From NCBI GenBank assembly GCA_000961725.1, contig LADS01000020.1, positions 1 to 62,854 on the forward strand: a stretch of DNA of 62,854 nt, given 5' to 3'. The translations under genes and the position numbers were made by a program. The notes under the pieces are model-generated. The model saw nothing but the letters and a program-made list of their open reading frames with translations. It searched no databases and was not told where the DNA came from. Every line of letters begins with the position of its first letter. Positions within the stretch are counted from its first letter, which is position 1. The DNA comes from Desulfobulbaceae bacterium BRH_c16a (GTDB lineage Bacteria > Desulfobacterota > Desulfobulbia > Desulfobulbales > Desulfocapsaceae). Of the stretch, positions 61,994-62,854 are shown piece by piece.

Positions 61994-62203
61994 ATGAAAG
62001 GAATGAAAGATCGTTGTCTCAGCTGTAAATTTTTCCGCCTGCTTGATGCAGGGTCGGGCGTATGCCGAGTCGAGAAAATGGACGTTGCCGATTATCCGGT
62101 AAAACAAACGGATGAACAATGTTCCAGGTGGCGCGACTGTGGCCAGCAGTACTTCATCAGGATTGGCTGGATAAAGGCGCAAAAAGCCGAAGAAGCGAAA
62201 TAA
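61994..62203 (+). CDS. Small cysteine-rich protein at the end of the biotin operon
   Basis: A 69-residue protein with CLSCKFFRLL, then a C in SGVCRVE, QCSRW and DCGQQYF; five Cys in all, which could bind a metal. It follows bioD by 3 nt with AGGTGAAAAA upstream, so it is co-transcribed. The product resembles small Zn/Fe-binding proteins found in anaerobes. A role in sulfur supply for BioB is speculation. Confidence 0.62.
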   Translation: MKGMKDRCLSCKFFRLLDAGSGVCRVEKMDVADYPVKQTDEQCSRWRDCGQQYFIRIGWIKAQKAEEAK

Positions 62204-62257
62204 CTCTCCGGCCCCTTTGAATACTCGTTTTACAAAAAGACAAAAGGCCGCTTGTAT

Positions 62258-62285
62258 GAGGGTGTTCAGAATTCTGTGTCAGTTA
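62258..62285 (+). repeat. Left terminal inverted repeat of an IS256-family element (inferred)
   Basis: GAGGGTGTTCAGAATTCTGT followed by GTCAGTT, some 40 nt before the transposase start, resembles IS256-family ends (GTGTTCAGAATT core). The right end is outside the window, so the match is unverified. Confidence 0.55.
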
Positions 62286-62325
62286 ACTTAAAGCTGATAT
62301 AATCAGCCCGAAAAAGGAAACTGAC

Positions 62326-62854
62326 ATGACTGAAGAAAACCATGGATTTGATTTTGAAACAGCGCTGAGATCTATCCAGGAAGGAAAGCCGCTATTAGGT
62401 AAAGAAGGCATTCTCACCCCACTCATTAAAAATCTTACGGAAGCAGCTCTCGAAGGAGAATTGGACTCACATCTCGGCCAAGAAATCACGGCAAATCGAC
62501 GTAATGGGAAGAGCCGGAAGACGATCAAATCGTTGAATGGCAATTTTGTCTTAACTACTCCTCGCGACCGGGATGGAACCTTTTCCCCCCAACTGGTGAA
62601 GAAGCATCAGACCAGTCTGAATGGTGAAATAGAGCAGAAAATACTGGCCCTCTATGGTCTGGGTATGAGCTACCATGATATCTCGGCCCATCTTCAGGAG
62701 ATATATGGTCTCGAGGTTTCTACCGGCACCCTGAGCACGATAACTGATAAGATTATCCATACGGTCAAGGAATGGCAAGCCCGGCCCCTGGCCTCAATTT
62801 ATCCCATTGTCTGGCTCGATGCCATTCATTACAAGGTTCGTGAAAACGGGAAGG
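62326..62854 (+). CDS. IS256-family (mutator-type) transposase, N-terminal part
   Basis: From the ATG at 62326 the frame stays open to the window end (176 codons). It begins MTEENHGFDFETALRSIQEG, has the NGKSRKTIKSLNG and LTTPRDRDGTFSP segments, and reaches VWLDAIHYKVRENGK, where the first catalytic Asp of the DDE triad stands. These are hallmarks of IS256 transposases. AAAGGAAA precedes the start. The gene is cut by the window edge, so whether it is complete is unknown. Confidence 0.92.
   Translation, partial: MTEENHGFDFETALRSIQEGKPLLGKEGILTPLIKNLTEAALEGELDSHLGQEITANRRNGKSRKTIKSLNGNFVLTTPRDRDGTFSPQLVKKHQTSLNGEIEQKILALYGLGMSYHDISAHLQEIYGLEVSTGTLSTITDKIIHTVKEWQARPLASIYPIVWLDAIHYKVRENGK

Overview
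This 62.9-kb window looks like the chromosome of a Gram-negative, sulfate-reducing member of the Desulfobulbales/Desulfobacterota. The support is a highly biased, stand-alone sulfate adenylyltransferase (sat), a four-haem class III cytochrome c3, System II cytochrome c maturation (ResB/CcsA), type IV pili, and an FtsEX/EnvC/CtpA division module. The species is inferred, not read from a marker gene. I saw no rRNA, tRNA or CRISPR.

Region 1 (1-17000) is a type IV pilus island with mobile-element scars. It opens with a cut-off REP-associated tyrosine transposase (RAYT), two direct copies of a REP-like repeat flanking a HigBA toxin-antitoxin locus (higB frameshifted), and a relic of the RAYT start. 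Then come the major pilin pilA with a strong terminator, a three-gene ABC exporter of the kind found beside pilA in Myxococcus, a broken copy of a PilS-like sensor kinase, the intact kinase, its sigma-54 activator (PilR-like), and a long opposite-strand operon orf126-pilY1-fimT-pilV-pilW-pilX. A good sigma-54 promoter precedes that operon, so kinase, activator and minor pilins probably form one circuit.

Region 2 (17000-27100) holds sat, aroB, an FmdB-type zinc ribbon gene, a ParDE toxin-antitoxin pair with a 33-bp operator palindrome over its promoter, an uncharacterised cluster (SPFH/zinc-ribbon protein, partner zinc-ribbon protein, deaminase, radical SAM enzyme), and tatB-tatC.

Region 3 (27200-39200) is mostly housekeeping: purA, rpoZ, dnaJ, moaC, dksA, galT, a single-domain response regulator, a FolE2 homologue lacking the usual catalytic motifs, glyS, cytochrome c3, ccsA, resB and rpmB.

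Region 4 (39300-51600) is mixed: a diadenylate-cyclase-like protein with one altered motif, the divergent argP/argO pair, a membrane-anchored Xre regulator with a periplasmic EF-hand, a small secreted protein, an RNase II/R-type nuclease, era, ctpA, and envC-ftsX-ftsE.

Region 5 (51900-62854) is one co-directional run: ileS-lspA-fabD, then the complete biotin operon bioB-A-F-G-C-D with a small cysteine-rich protein at its end. The window closes inside an IS256-family insertion sequence.

The best candidates for undescribed biology are the SPFH/zinc-ribbon/deaminase/radical SAM cluster, the FolE2-like protein without its catalytic motifs, the DAC-like protein, the EF-hand Xre regulator, and the repeat-associated truncation of the duplicated sensor kinase.
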